A stretch of 5,389 nt of DNA, from NCBI GenBank assembly GCA_023140455.1, contig JAGLLQ010000243.1, positions 1 through 5,389 on the forward strand, read 5' to 3'. The translations under genes and the position numbers were made by a program. Under the pieces are notes generated by a model, which was not told the DNA's origin, did not search any database, and saw only the letters and a program-made list of their open reading frames with translations. How positions within the stretch are numbered: the stretch's first letter is position 1; each line of letters begins with the position of its first letter. Source of the stretch: Desulfobacteraceae bacterium (GTDB lineage Bacteria; Desulfobacterota; Desulfobacteria; Desulfobacterales; Desulfobacteraceae). Of the stretch, positions 1 to 5,389 are shown piece after piece.

Positions 1-1540
1 GAAAACCGCAGGCTGGGACGGGCTCCTTATTAAAGGAAAAGCTTTATCTCCTTTATATCTGGATATCACAGAAAATGGCGTTGAATTTAAGGATGCTAAA
101 AATATTTGGGGTAAGGAAATTCCTGATGCCCAGGCTGTACTTGATGTTAACAAAGCTAAATCAGTAGTTATTGGACCGGCAGGAGAAAATCTTGTAAGAT
201 ATGCAAATATGGGTTCTGGCCATAGGTTTTTAGGCAGGGGCGGTATTGGAGCAGTTATGGGTTCCAAAAACCTTAAGGCTGTGAGAGCACAGGGTGGCTC
301 CTATATGATAAAACCCTCTGATCCCAAAATGTTTAAAAAAGTTAAAGCCAGGGCAGCAAAGTACATTAAACAGAATGACATTACTGACAGATACCGGAAT
401 TTTGGTACCAGTGCCAATGTCCGCGATTGTCTTAAGGCTGGTATATTACCGGTCAATAATTTTAAGGATGGAAAGCATGAGCTGGGTATTCAGGTGTCTG
501 GTGAATTTATGGCAGAAAAACATAATACGTCACATCACACCTGTAAACCATGCACAATTCGCTGTGGTCATAAGGGATCTTTTAAATCCGGAGATATGTC
601 AGCCCCTGAATATGAAACCATTGGAATGATGGGCACCAGTCTTGGAATTTTTGATTTAGATACTATTGCTGAATTCAACCATATATGCGGCGGGCTTGGG
701 CTTGATACCATATCTGCCGGTGGAACCCTGGCCTGGGTTATGGAGGCTGCATCAAAGGATTTGATTCAAAGTAATCTTAAGTTTGGATCACAAGAAGGGA
801 TAAAAGAGGCACTTTATGACATTGCAAATATGAAAGATTTTGGTGCGAAAATGGCATTGGGATCACGGGCTTTGTCCAAAGAGTTTGGTGGGCAGGCTTT
901 TGCAATGCATGTCAAGGGGCTTGAAATGGCAGCCTATGATCCAAGAGGGTCTTTTGGACAGGGCCTTGCCTATGCTGTTGCCAACAGAGGCGGATGTCAT
1001 CTTTCCTCTTACCTTGTGGCCCAGGAAGTCTATTTTGGTTTTTTAAAACCAGACTCCTGTTATGGTAAAGCTATATGGGTGAAATTTTTTGAGGACTTGG
1101 GCTGCTGTATCAATTCTTTGCAAGCATGTCAATTCACCATGTTTGCCTATCTTATGGAACCTCCTTTATCTAAATATACACCCGGTTTTATGCTGGGAAT
1201 GCTGATGCAATACCTTCCCTCTTTGGCAGTTCCCCTTATTGATTTTTCACTTTATGCAGATCTGTGGAATAGTGTAACCAGCGTCCATCTTTCCAAAGGA
1301 GAATTTATAAAAGCAGGTGAACGCATCCATGTGCTTGAGCGTTATATGAATATCCGGGAGGGAAATAGTCATAAAGAGGATACATTGCCGGAAAGGCTCT
1401 TAAAGCAGGGGCGCAAGTCTGATAATGACAATAAAGTTGTACCTTTAGAGAAGATGCTTCCTGAATATTACAAAGCTCGAGGGTTTGATAAAGATGGTAT
1501 CCCGTCAAAAAAAATGCTTAAGGAGCTTGGTATTATTTAA
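1..1540 (+). CDS. Aldehyde:ferredoxin oxidoreductase (AOR family), 5'-truncated by window edge
   Basis: Tungsten (or molybdenum) bis-pterin enzyme that oxidises aldehydes to carboxylates with ferredoxin as partner, or runs in reverse; cytoplasmic. The first full codon is at base 2 and 512 residues are visible. By recalled comparison with the ~605-residue Pyrococcus AOR, about 100 N-terminal residues lie outside. Seen in order: [11 protein letters not shown] then [16 protein letters not shown] (AOR N-terminal domain); PEYETIG; the cluster motif CxxCxxxC (CKPCTIRC, bases 542-565); LGLDTIS; YDPRG and NRGGCHL, whose His matches the proposed active-site His; the likely fourth cluster Cys in QACQF (1127-1129); and the C-terminal GERI..LERYMN and DTLPERLL blocks. 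Relative to the Pyrococcus enzyme there is a ~30-residue hydrophobic insertion before GERI, and both Asp residues of the DxxGL(C/D) pterin motifs are replaced (see findings). The exact aldehyde substrate cannot be told. The stop overlaps the convergent chemoreceptor gene. Confidence 0.95.
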   Translation, partial: KTAGWDGLLIKGKALSPLYLDITENGVEFKDAKNIWGKEIPDAQAVLDVNKAKSVVIGPAGENLVRYANMGSGHRFLGRGGIGAVMGSKNLKAVRAQGGSYMIKPSDPKMFKKVKARAAKYIKQNDITDRYRNFGTSANVRDCLKAGILPVNNFKDGKHELGIQVSGEFMAEKHNTSHHTCKPCTIRCGHKGSFKSGDMSAPEYETIGMMGTSLGIFDLDTIAEFNHICGGLGLDTISAGGTLAWVMEAASKDLIQSNLKFGSQEGIKEALYDIANMKDFGAKMALGSRALSKEFGGQAFAMHVKGLEMAAYDPRGSFGQGLAYAVANRGGCHLSSYLVAQEVYFGFLKPDSCYGKAIWVKFFEDLGCCINSLQACQFTMFAYLMEPPLSKYTPGFMLGMLMQYLPSLAVPLIDFSLYADLWNSVTSVHLSKGEFIKAGERIHVLERYMNIREGNSHKEDTLPERLLKQGRKSDNDNKVVPLEKMLPEYYKARGFDKDGIPSKKMLKELGII

Positions 1541-3267
1541 TTTTTTGATCCTTTAATTATTTGCATCAAAGTTGCTACATGATTTTTCATTATATCAGCC
1601 TGTGCATCAAGTTCCTGTGCTGCACTTGCAGATTCTTCTGAAGTAGCAGCATTCTCCTGGGTTATTCTGTCTATTTCAGTCACAGCTGTATTTATCTGAT
1701 CAATTCCTGTTTTTTGTTCCTTTGATGCAACAGCAATTTCTGAAACAAGAACCCCTGATTTTTCAGTAACGCTTACCACTTTTTTTAATGCATCACTTGT
1801 ATTGTCAGCATTTTTTTTACTGTTTTCAACCTCAATAGCAGATCTTTCCAGAAGTTCAGCAGTTTCAGAAGCTGCTTTGGCAGCTCTTATTGAAAGGTTG
1901 CGAACTTCATCAGCAACCACTGCAAAGCCTGCTCCTGCCTCTCCTGCCCTTGCAGCCTCAACTGCTGCGTTTAATGCTAAAAGGTTAGTCTGGAATGCAA
2001 TATCTTCAATTTTTTTAATTATGTTTCCTGTTTCATTACTGACATCTGCAACTTTTGCAATCGATATAATAAGATCAGACATGAATTTATCTGCTTTATT
2101 GACAATTTCATTTGTTTCCGTCATCAACAGGTTTGTCTCATCAGCATTTTCAGTATTTCTTGCTGTCATGGAGGTAGTTTCTTCTAAAGATGCTGAAATT
2201 TCTTCTGTGGATGCTGCCTGGGAAGAGGCTTTATCTGCAAGGGACTGGCTGGAGGCTGACATTGTGGCAGTATAGTCTCTGACCTGGTCTGTGCTTTGAG
2301 TCAATCCTTCTATTGCAAGATTAACCGGCTTAGTTATACTGCGCCTGACAAATATGTAAACACCTGTCACGGTAATGCCCATAAAAACAACAAAAAAGAG
2401 AATTAAAAAAATCTGGTTCTTAAGTTGAGCTTTTTTTTGTTCAGTATAGTCGCTTGTTACCCAGAGCAGCGATATCTGATTACCGCCCGGCTCTTTTATG
2501 GGTAGAAAATCAGATTGAAAATATTTTTCTTCAATTTTGTTTATCAATGTAGTGCCAATGATAAAGGTTTCTGGTAAATCCAAGCCGATTTTTTCATAAA
2601 GATTATTGTCTGTTGAGAATGAAAATTTTTTGGCAGCAGTGTTAAAAGATGCAACAGAGCATTTTGCAATATCACTGAGTTCACTGATCCATGCACCGGG
2701 CTCCAGAGCAATTTCAACAAAACCTAAAAGATTATCATCATCATCTGTAACAGACGTAACCCCGCAATATTCTACAGCAGAAATTACATTGGTGTTCTCA
2801 CTTTTCCTGAAATAAAAAAAATATGTGAAATCTTTTGCACATTTATTAAAACCAGAGTGCAGGTTAGCCGGTAGTTTTTCAGGCCTTGGCAGCAGAGTCT
2901 CGTCTTTGTTTTGTAAAATTATTTTTAAATTTTTATCATATATATTAAACCGAATGAATTTTTTTTCTTTTAAAGAAAGAAATAATCCCTCCAATACCAT
3001 TTTGGACGAAGGGTCATTTTGGTTTTCAAAAAATTGAGCTAATTCATCAACGTTGAACAGGCTTGTAAGTGTTTTATCCAAAATCCGGTTATGATGATCA
3101 ATAACACCATCAAACACTCTGATATAACCATCATGGGAAACTCTATCGATCTGAGTTTTATAATATGCTGTATTTCTGGCATAGAAAAGAATTGTGGCAG
3201 TAAAAATAGATAGCATTGTAATAATAAAAATAGAAATTATTTTAATGCCCAATGATAAGGACTTCAT
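1537..3267 (-). CDS. Methyl-accepting chemotaxis protein, membrane-bound with large periplasmic sensor
   Basis: Chemoreceptor of 576 residues that would control CheA/CheW and so flagellar (or other) motility. Seen: TM helix 1 at about 8-29, a ~255-residue extracytoplasmic region (30-285), TM helix 2 at about 286-307, then a long cytoplasmic coiled coil. The signalling hairpin tip lies at about 421-461 ([20 protein letters not shown], then [12 protein letters not shown]) and is close to the family consensus, so coupling to CheA/CheW is expected. After TM2 there is only a short RRSITKPVN stretch before the Ala/Ser/Glu-rich coiled coil, so HAMP is absent or rudimentary. The sensor region has blocks such as [14 protein letters not shown] and [12 protein letters not shown] that suggest a double-Cache fold; this is inferred, and the ligand is unknown. 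Three Cys (143, 168, 203) sit in the sensor. The C-terminus lacks a CheR-tethering NWETF-type pentapeptide. The ATG start follows a G6 run and directly precedes TM1. Confidence 0.96.
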   Translation of the reverse strand: MKSLSLGIKIISIFIITMLSIFTATILFYARNTAYYKTQIDRVSHDGYIRVFDGVIDHHNRILDKTLTSLFNVDELAQFFENQNDPSSKMVLEGLFLSLKEKKFIRFNIYDKNLKIILQNKDETLLPRPEKLPANLHSGFNKCAKDFTYFFYFRKSENTNVISAVEYCGVTSVTDDDDNLLGFVEIALEPGAWISELSDIAKCSVASFNTAAKKFSFSTDNNLYEKIGLDLPETFIIGTTLINKIEEKYFQSDFLPIKEPGGNQISLLWVTSDYTEQKKAQLKNQIFLILFFVVFMGITVTGVYIFVRRSITKPVNLAIEGLTQSTDQVRDYTATMSASSQSLADKASSQAASTEEISASLEETTSMTARNTENADETNLLMTETNEIVNKADKFMSDLIISIAKVADVSNETGNIIKKIEDIAFQTNLLALNAAVEAARAGEAGAGFAVVADEVRNLSIRAAKAASETAELLERSAIEVENSKKNADNTSDALKKVVSVTEKSGVLVSEIAVASKEQKTGIDQINTAVTEIDRITQENAATSEESASAAQELDAQADIMKNHVATLMQIIKGSKN

Positions 3268-3270
3268 TTT

Positions 3271-3276
3271 CCCCCC
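3271..3276 (-). promoter_or_regulatory. Unusual G6 ribosome binding site of the chemoreceptor gene
   Basis: On the minus strand the start codon is preceded by ATGGGGGGAAA, a run of six G only 3 bases from the ATG, with no AGGAGG core. It is the only purine-rich, GG-containing stretch near the start, so it probably serves as the Shine-Dalgarno sequence. The fit to anti-SD is weak. Confidence 0.5.
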
Positions 3277-3309
3277 ATCTCATGCGACTAAATTGTAAAT
3301 CTGCTTAGT

Positions 3310-3315
3310 ATTATA
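3310..3315 (-). promoter_or_regulatory. Possible -10 element of the chemoreceptor gene
   Basis: The 94-bp gap between the rhodanese and chemoreceptor genes contains a perfect TATAAT on the minus strand, 42 bp upstream of the chemoreceptor start. The hexamer at 17-bp spacing (GCGAGG, 3333-3338) does not resemble TTGACA. I found no sigma28 (FliA) motif. The promoter is therefore tentative, and the gene may also be reached by read-through from the rhodanese gene. Confidence 0.3.
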
Positions 3316-3361
3316 AATCTGTTCTTATAGTTCCTCGCTGCTTTTTTTGAATATGAAGTAT

Positions 3362-3967
3362 TTATTGATTGATAACATCTCCTCTAAGATATTTGGAGAT
3401 TTTTCTTTTTAATTTTGGAGTGTTTAAAATATATTTCTCCAGATTAGGATAGCCATCACGATACCAGACTATTTTAGTAAAATCCATACCATACTCACTA
3501 ACCGACCTTAACGCGGCATTATAACTTCGATGACATTTTGGCCCCTGGCAGAAAAAGATAATAGTAACACTGTTTATATTCGCATCAATTTTTTTTATTT
3601 CAGCGATTAATCTCTCTTTGGACAGTGCATTAGCCTTATCTGAATCAGGAATTGCCTTACCCTTAAGATCACATACGATATGAACAGCACTTTTTATCGT
3701 ACCTATCTTTAAAAACGAACCAGGCCTTGTATCTACCCATAGATATTTACCATTTTTATCTTTTAAAGCAGGCATTGCCTCTTCATTATCCCAAATAGCA
3801 ATTCCGGATGGCAGCTCTTTTACTGATTTAGCAAGAAACTTTGCAGGGATTTTGCCCTTTGCAACCTCTTCACACTCAAGGCATGCGGCAAATGATGACT
3901 GGGCAAAGAAGAATAAAACAAAAACAAAGATTAAAGCTGTAACAAATTTAGAAAAACATTTATACAT
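3362..3967 (-). CDS. Exported single-domain rhodanese-like protein
   Basis: A 201-residue protein with a Sec-type signal peptide (basic MYKCFSK, hydrophobic core about 8-22, likely cleavage near SSFA-A at 27/28) followed by one rhodanese fold. Rhodanese hallmarks: WVDTRPGSFLKIGTIKSAVHI around residues 77-97, the strand-plus-loop IIFFCQGPKCHRSYNAA (136-152) with the presumed persulfide-bearing Cys140, and IVWYRDGYPNLEKY (166-179) near the C-terminus. The active-site loop is two residues longer than in a usual CxxGxRS rhodanese and holds a second Cys (145), as in a recognised branch with CxGPxCxxS-type loops. A CLEC pair (29, 32) begins the mature protein. The CxxC could be redox-active or, less likely, Cys29 a lipoprotein site, since the -3 residue is Phe. 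The probable role is periplasmic sulfur or persulfide transfer; the acceptor is unknown. The start is fixed by a strong ribosome binding site. Confidence 0.88.
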   Translation of the reverse strand: MYKCFSKFVTALIFVFVLFFFAQSSFAACLECEEVAKGKIPAKFLAKSVKELPSGIAIWDNEEAMPALKDKNGKYLWVDTRPGSFLKIGTIKSAVHIVCDLKGKAIPDSDKANALSKERLIAEIKKIDANINSVTIIFFCQGPKCHRSYNAALRSVSEYGMDFTKIVWYRDGYPNLEKYILNTPKLKRKISKYLRGDVINQ

Positions 3968-3971
3968 GGGT

Positions 3972-3980
3972 TCCTCCTTT
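3972..3980 (-). promoter_or_regulatory. Strong ribosome binding site of the rhodanese gene
   Basis: Minus-strand AAAGGAGGA ends 4 bases before the ATG at 3965-3967. This near-perfect Shine-Dalgarno match fixes the start and so supports the signal peptide as real. Confidence 0.85.
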
Positions 3981-4045
3981 GGGGAATATTAATTCGCTAT
4001 AGTTTAAATTGGCTTGAAATCGTATTACTCTGAATCGAATGCAAT

Positions 4046-4075
4046 ATTATATTCGGTTTTATCTTTGCCTGTCAA
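4046..4075 (-). promoter_or_regulatory. Consensus sigma70-type promoter for the rhodanese gene
   Basis: On the minus strand a perfect -35 TTGACA (4070-4075) is followed after 18 bp by a perfect -10 TATAAT (4046-4051). Transcription should start near 4039, giving a leader of about 70 nt before the rhodanese start. Both hexamers match fully in a non-coding gap of the right orientation, so this is the best-supported promoter in the window. Confidence 0.8.
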
Positions 4076-4099
4076 CACAAATCGTACAGACTTGTATTT

Positions 4100-4121
4100 T
4101 AAGTTAAAATTGTTTAACTTA
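4100..4121. repeat. Perfect 9-bp dyad with 4-bp centre, candidate operator
   Basis: TAAGTTAAA (4100-4108), centre ATTG, TTTAACTTA (4113-4121). The inner edge is 24 bp upstream of the rhodanese -35 box and the outer edge 13 bp beyond the cNMP/PilZ stop. The stem has only one G-C pair per arm and no T-tract follows it on the minus strand, so it makes a poor terminator for the cNMP/PilZ gene. A protein-binding site for an activator is the likelier reading. Confidence 0.45.
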
Positions 4122-4134
4122 TTTATGATTTGGT

Positions 4135-5139
4135 TTATGGTTTGGCAATTTTGTGTACAAGCTTTCGGGACAAAGGTGTACGAAATCTAAAACTGATTGA
4201 ATAATTATTAAAAAGATGGTCATCAAGACTTACAATCCATCCTTTTTTAGTCTCAATGGGTTTGTTTTTGTCACCCTTTGGAGTCAGTTTAATAACAGCC
4301 TTGCATCCTAACAACGAACGGGCATATTCTTTTGTGGATGATTTTATCCTAAAGCAGGCTCCGCCACGGGATAAATCGTCGAGAATTCCAAAAAATGGCT
4401 GTTCACTGGGTTCGCCATCAGTCCCTATGAGGTTCGCTGTTATATTGCCTTCAACAGGAAATCTTTGATATTTGCGTCGTTCTATAGCTTGCTTTTCAAT
4501 GATGTCAGCTGAATTTATTCTTACCAGGTTTTTACATAACTCTAGTAACTTTGAGTCAAAACCTGATAAATTTTTTATTATATTGGAAAGAGATTTCTGA
4601 GTAATATAGCTAAGGTTGACTCTGGAGCTTGTAATAACAGATGTTGTAGCAGTAGAAATAAAGAAAAAGGTGGATAAACCACAGGCTTCTCCCGGTGAGA
4701 TTTTCTTTAAAAAAACCTCACTTGCTTTTGATTTACATATGGTTTTCAGCGTTCCTCTATTGATAAAAAACAGCTTGTCATTAAATTTGCCCTGTTGAAT
4801 AATAAATTTACCAGGCTTAAGATTGATAGTTTTAAGGCTGTAATAAAATTCTGTTGCCTCTTCAGTTGAAAATTCTTTATATAGTTTTCTCCAGGCATTT
4901 TTATGGTTTGGGTCAATGGCTCTGGATTTTTTTTCCTCTAAAATTTCTCCTAAATTGATGATTTGAGTTAAAGCCATTGGATTTAGCTCAATAATGGTTT
5001 GTCTGAGGCTGTCTGCTTTTGCGAAATCATTATTATCTGCAGCTTCAACCACCAGCTCAGAAAGAAGTGCTGTTGCTTCTTGTTTTTGGCCTTTGTCAAC
5101 AAGTTCAAATGCCAGTTTTTCTTTTTCTTTAAAATTCAT
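4135..5139 (-). CDS. Degenerate cyclic-nucleotide-binding domain fused to PilZ (c-di-GMP) domain
   Basis: A 334-residue cytoplasmic regulator with no signal peptide or TM helix. Three parts: a helical, TPR-like N-terminus (about 1-95, with FELVDKGQKQEATALLSELV and a second similar helical pair); a cNMP-binding-type beta-roll (about 98-195, with LKPGKFIIQQGKFNDKLFFINRGTL); and a C-terminal PilZ domain (about 220-330). PilZ has both c-di-GMP signatures: RxxxR (R222-R226) and DxSxxG (D255, S257, G260). The phosphate-binding cassette of the cNMP domain (149-168) keeps PGE but has Leu155 where Glu is usual and Ala164 where the phosphate-binding Arg is usual, so ordinary cAMP binding is doubtful. 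There is no HTH after the beta-roll, so it is not a CRP-type transcription factor. The likely role is a c-di-GMP effector acting through protein contacts; the target is unknown. The ATG start has GAAGG 6 bases upstream. Confidence 0.88.
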   Translation of the reverse strand: MNFKEKEKLAFELVDKGQKQEATALLSELVVEAADNNDFAKADSLRQTIIELNPMALTQIINLGEILEEKKSRAIDPNHKNAWRKLYKEFSTEEATEFYYSLKTINLKPGKFIIQQGKFNDKLFFINRGTLKTICKSKASEVFLKKISPGEACGLSTFFFISTATTSVITSSRVNLSYITQKSLSNIIKNLSGFDSKLLELCKNLVRINSADIIEKQAIERRKYQRFPVEGNITANLIGTDGEPSEQPFFGILDDLSRGGACFRIKSSTKEYARSLLGCKAVIKLTPKGDKNKPIETKKGWIVSLDDHLFNNYSISFRFRTPLSRKLVHKIAKP

Positions 5140-5172
5140 TTACAGCCTTCATAGAAAGTACACTGATAGTCT

Positions 5173-5201
5173 AATTTAGGGGAAAAATGACCTGTTGTCA
5201 A
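5173..5201 (-). promoter_or_regulatory. Sigma70-type promoter of the cNMP/PilZ gene
   Basis: Minus strand: perfect TTGACA (5196-5201), 17-bp spacer, TAAATT (5173-5178; 4 of 6 matches to TATAAT). The predicted start near 5166 gives a short ~26-nt leader containing the GAAGG ribosome binding site at 5146-5150. Confidence 0.6.
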
Positions 5202-5238
5202 TAGAGATTAAAGTATATTTCGGCAGTTAAAAGTATTC

Positions 5239-5255
5239 TGTAACCTTTATGTAAC
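5239..5255 (+). repeat. Tandem TGTAAC direct repeat, 11-bp phase
   Basis: TGTAAC occurs at 5239-5244 and again at 5250-5255, one helical turn apart, so both copies face the same side of the DNA. A third copy in reverse orientation (GTTACA) is at 5316-5321. This is a candidate activator or repressor site for the divergent genes. Confidence 0.4.
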
Positions 5256-5325
5256 TTGCATATGTTATGAGTCAAAAGTTTAGTTTAAGGTTTATTTTTG
5301 CTCAACAGCAAAAATGTTACATAAA
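5246..5325. repeat. Perfect 10-bp inverted repeat, 60-bp spacing
   Basis: TTTATGTAAC (5246-5255) and its exact reverse complement GTTACATAAA (5316-5325). Identity stops on both sides. The left arm contains the second TGTAAC copy. Confidence 0.45.
5294..5315. repeat. Perfect 9-bp stem, 4-nt loop hairpin ahead of the Tat-protein gene
   Basis: ATTTTTGCT (5294-5302), loop CAAC, AGCAAAAAT (5307-5315). It ends 19 bases before the ribosome binding site and directly abuts the right arm of the 10-bp inverted repeat. It has no T-tract on its 3' side in either direction, so it is not a standard terminator. It could be a 5'-leader structure or an operator. Confidence 0.5.
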
Positions 5326-5334
5326 ATTTTAAAG

Positions 5335-5341
5335 AAAGGAG
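5335..5341 (+). promoter_or_regulatory. Ribosome binding site of the Tat-protein gene
   Basis: AAAGGAG followed by 7 bases and ATG at 5349. This strong site confirms that the short open frame at the window end is a real gene start. Confidence 0.85.
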
Positions 5342-5348
5342 TAAAACT

Positions 5349-5389
5349 ATGCAGGTTACACGACGGAAGTTTATTAAGATTTCCGGAGC
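5349..5389 (+). CDS. N-terminus of a Tat-exported protein, probably a redox enzyme; 3'-truncated by window edge
   Basis: Only 13 full codons are visible: MQVTRRKFIKISG, with the next codon beginning GC (Ala). TRRKFIKIS matches the twin-arginine signal (S/T-R-R-x-F-L/I-K), which sends folded, usually cofactor-bearing proteins across the inner membrane. The very short n-region and the RRKFIKISGA form are typical of molybdopterin oxidoreductase subunits such as periplasmic formate dehydrogenase, and of ferredoxin-like or hydrogenase subunits, in sulfate reducers. The enzyme class cannot be decided from 13 residues. The gene is divergent from the cNMP/PilZ gene and has a good ribosome binding site. 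Confidence 0.75.
   Translation, partial: MQVTRRKFIKISG

Larger units (their letters stand above)
5140..5348. other. Divergent intergenic region between cNMP/PilZ and Tat-protein genes
   Basis: 209 bp without a credible ORF. It holds the cNMP/PilZ promoter on the left and, on the right half, TGTAAC repeats, a 10-bp inverted repeat, a 9-bp hairpin and the ribosome binding site of the + strand gene. I see no good sigma70 promoter for the + strand gene. Confidence 0.7.

Noticed and set aside
1507..1530. Possible terminator for the chemoreceptor gene: minus strand GCTCCTTAAGC followed by eight T inside the AOR 3' end
   Set aside because: The best stem is only 3 bp, too weak for an intrinsic terminator. 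The T-tract is the complement of AOR Lys codons (an A8 run).
1519..1556. TTAAGGA and TCCTTTAA as a hairpin spanning the AOR/chemoreceptor junction
   Set aside because: The arms pair only with a bulge, the loop is over 20 nt and the stem is A-T rich; not a credible terminator in either direction.
1802..2275. 157-codon open frame antisense to the chemoreceptor coiled coil
   Set aside because: It is a Ser/Ala-rich mirror of the repetitive receptor helix, has no recognisable domain and lies opposite the most conserved MCP segment.
2736..2750. TCATCATCATC-type short tandem repeat
   Set aside because: It encodes a run of four Asp in the chemoreceptor sensor; too short to be a meaningful repeat.
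4036..4055. CGAAT-N10-ATTCG inverted repeat over the rhodanese -10
   Set aside because: The arms are only 5 bp and the symmetry comes partly from the TATAAT/AATATT content; not separable from chance.
5256..5284. TTGCAT as a sigma70 -35 box for the + strand gene
   Set aside because: No acceptable -10 hexamer occurs at 16-18 bp spacing.
5289..5301. Sigma54-like GG...GC element ahead of the Tat-protein gene (AGGTTTATTTTTGCT)
   Set aside because: GG and GC are 9 bases apart and not the required 10, and the TGGCAC half is absent.
1..5389. CRISPR array, tRNA, rRNA, insertion sequence or att site
   Set aside because: No regularly spaced repeats, cloverleaf-like segments, transposase motifs or terminal inverted repeats were seen on reading both strands.

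Overview
The window is AT-rich bacterial chromosome with five protein genes, two of them cut by the window edges. No RNA gene, mobile element or CRISPR array was seen. The mix of a tungsten-type aldehyde:ferredoxin oxidoreductase, a chemoreceptor with almost no HAMP, a cNMP-domain/PilZ fusion and a Tat-exported protein points to an anaerobic Gram-negative bacterium. A sulfate-reducing member of the Desulfobacterota (Desulfobacterales-like) fits best. This is inferred from family flavour and not from a marker gene.

Layout. Bases 1-1540 (+) hold the C-terminal ~85% of an aldehyde:ferredoxin oxidoreductase (AOR). It converges on, and overlaps by 4 bp, a methyl-accepting chemotaxis protein at 1537-3267 (-). 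Upstream of that on the same strand are an exported single-domain rhodanese (3362-3967, -) and a degenerate cNMP-binding/PilZ regulator (4135-5139, -). After a 209-bp divergent intergenic region, a new gene starts on the + strand at 5349 with a clear twin-arginine signal and runs off the window.

Regulation. The rhodanese has a textbook sigma70-type promoter (TTGACA, 18 bp, TATAAT) with a 9-bp dyad 24 bp upstream of it. The cNMP/PilZ gene has TTGACA-17-TAAATT. The three minus-strand genes therefore look separately promoted, although read-through from the rhodanese gene into the chemoreceptor gene is possible because no terminator is visible between them. The Tat-protein gene has a strong ribosome binding site but no recognisable sigma70 promoter. 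Its upstream region carries TGTAAC repeats, a perfect 10-bp inverted repeat and a 9-bp hairpin, which suggests activator-dependent control.

Functional reading. AOR and the Tat-exported protein may belong to low-potential anaerobic redox metabolism, while the chemoreceptor and PilZ protein belong to motility and c-di-GMP signalling. Nothing in the window ties them into one pathway. No clearly new multi-gene system was found. The points most worth a second look are the altered pterin-binding motifs of the AOR, the PilZ protein whose cNMP pocket has lost key residues, the enlarged two-cysteine rhodanese loop, and the structured divergent intergenic region.
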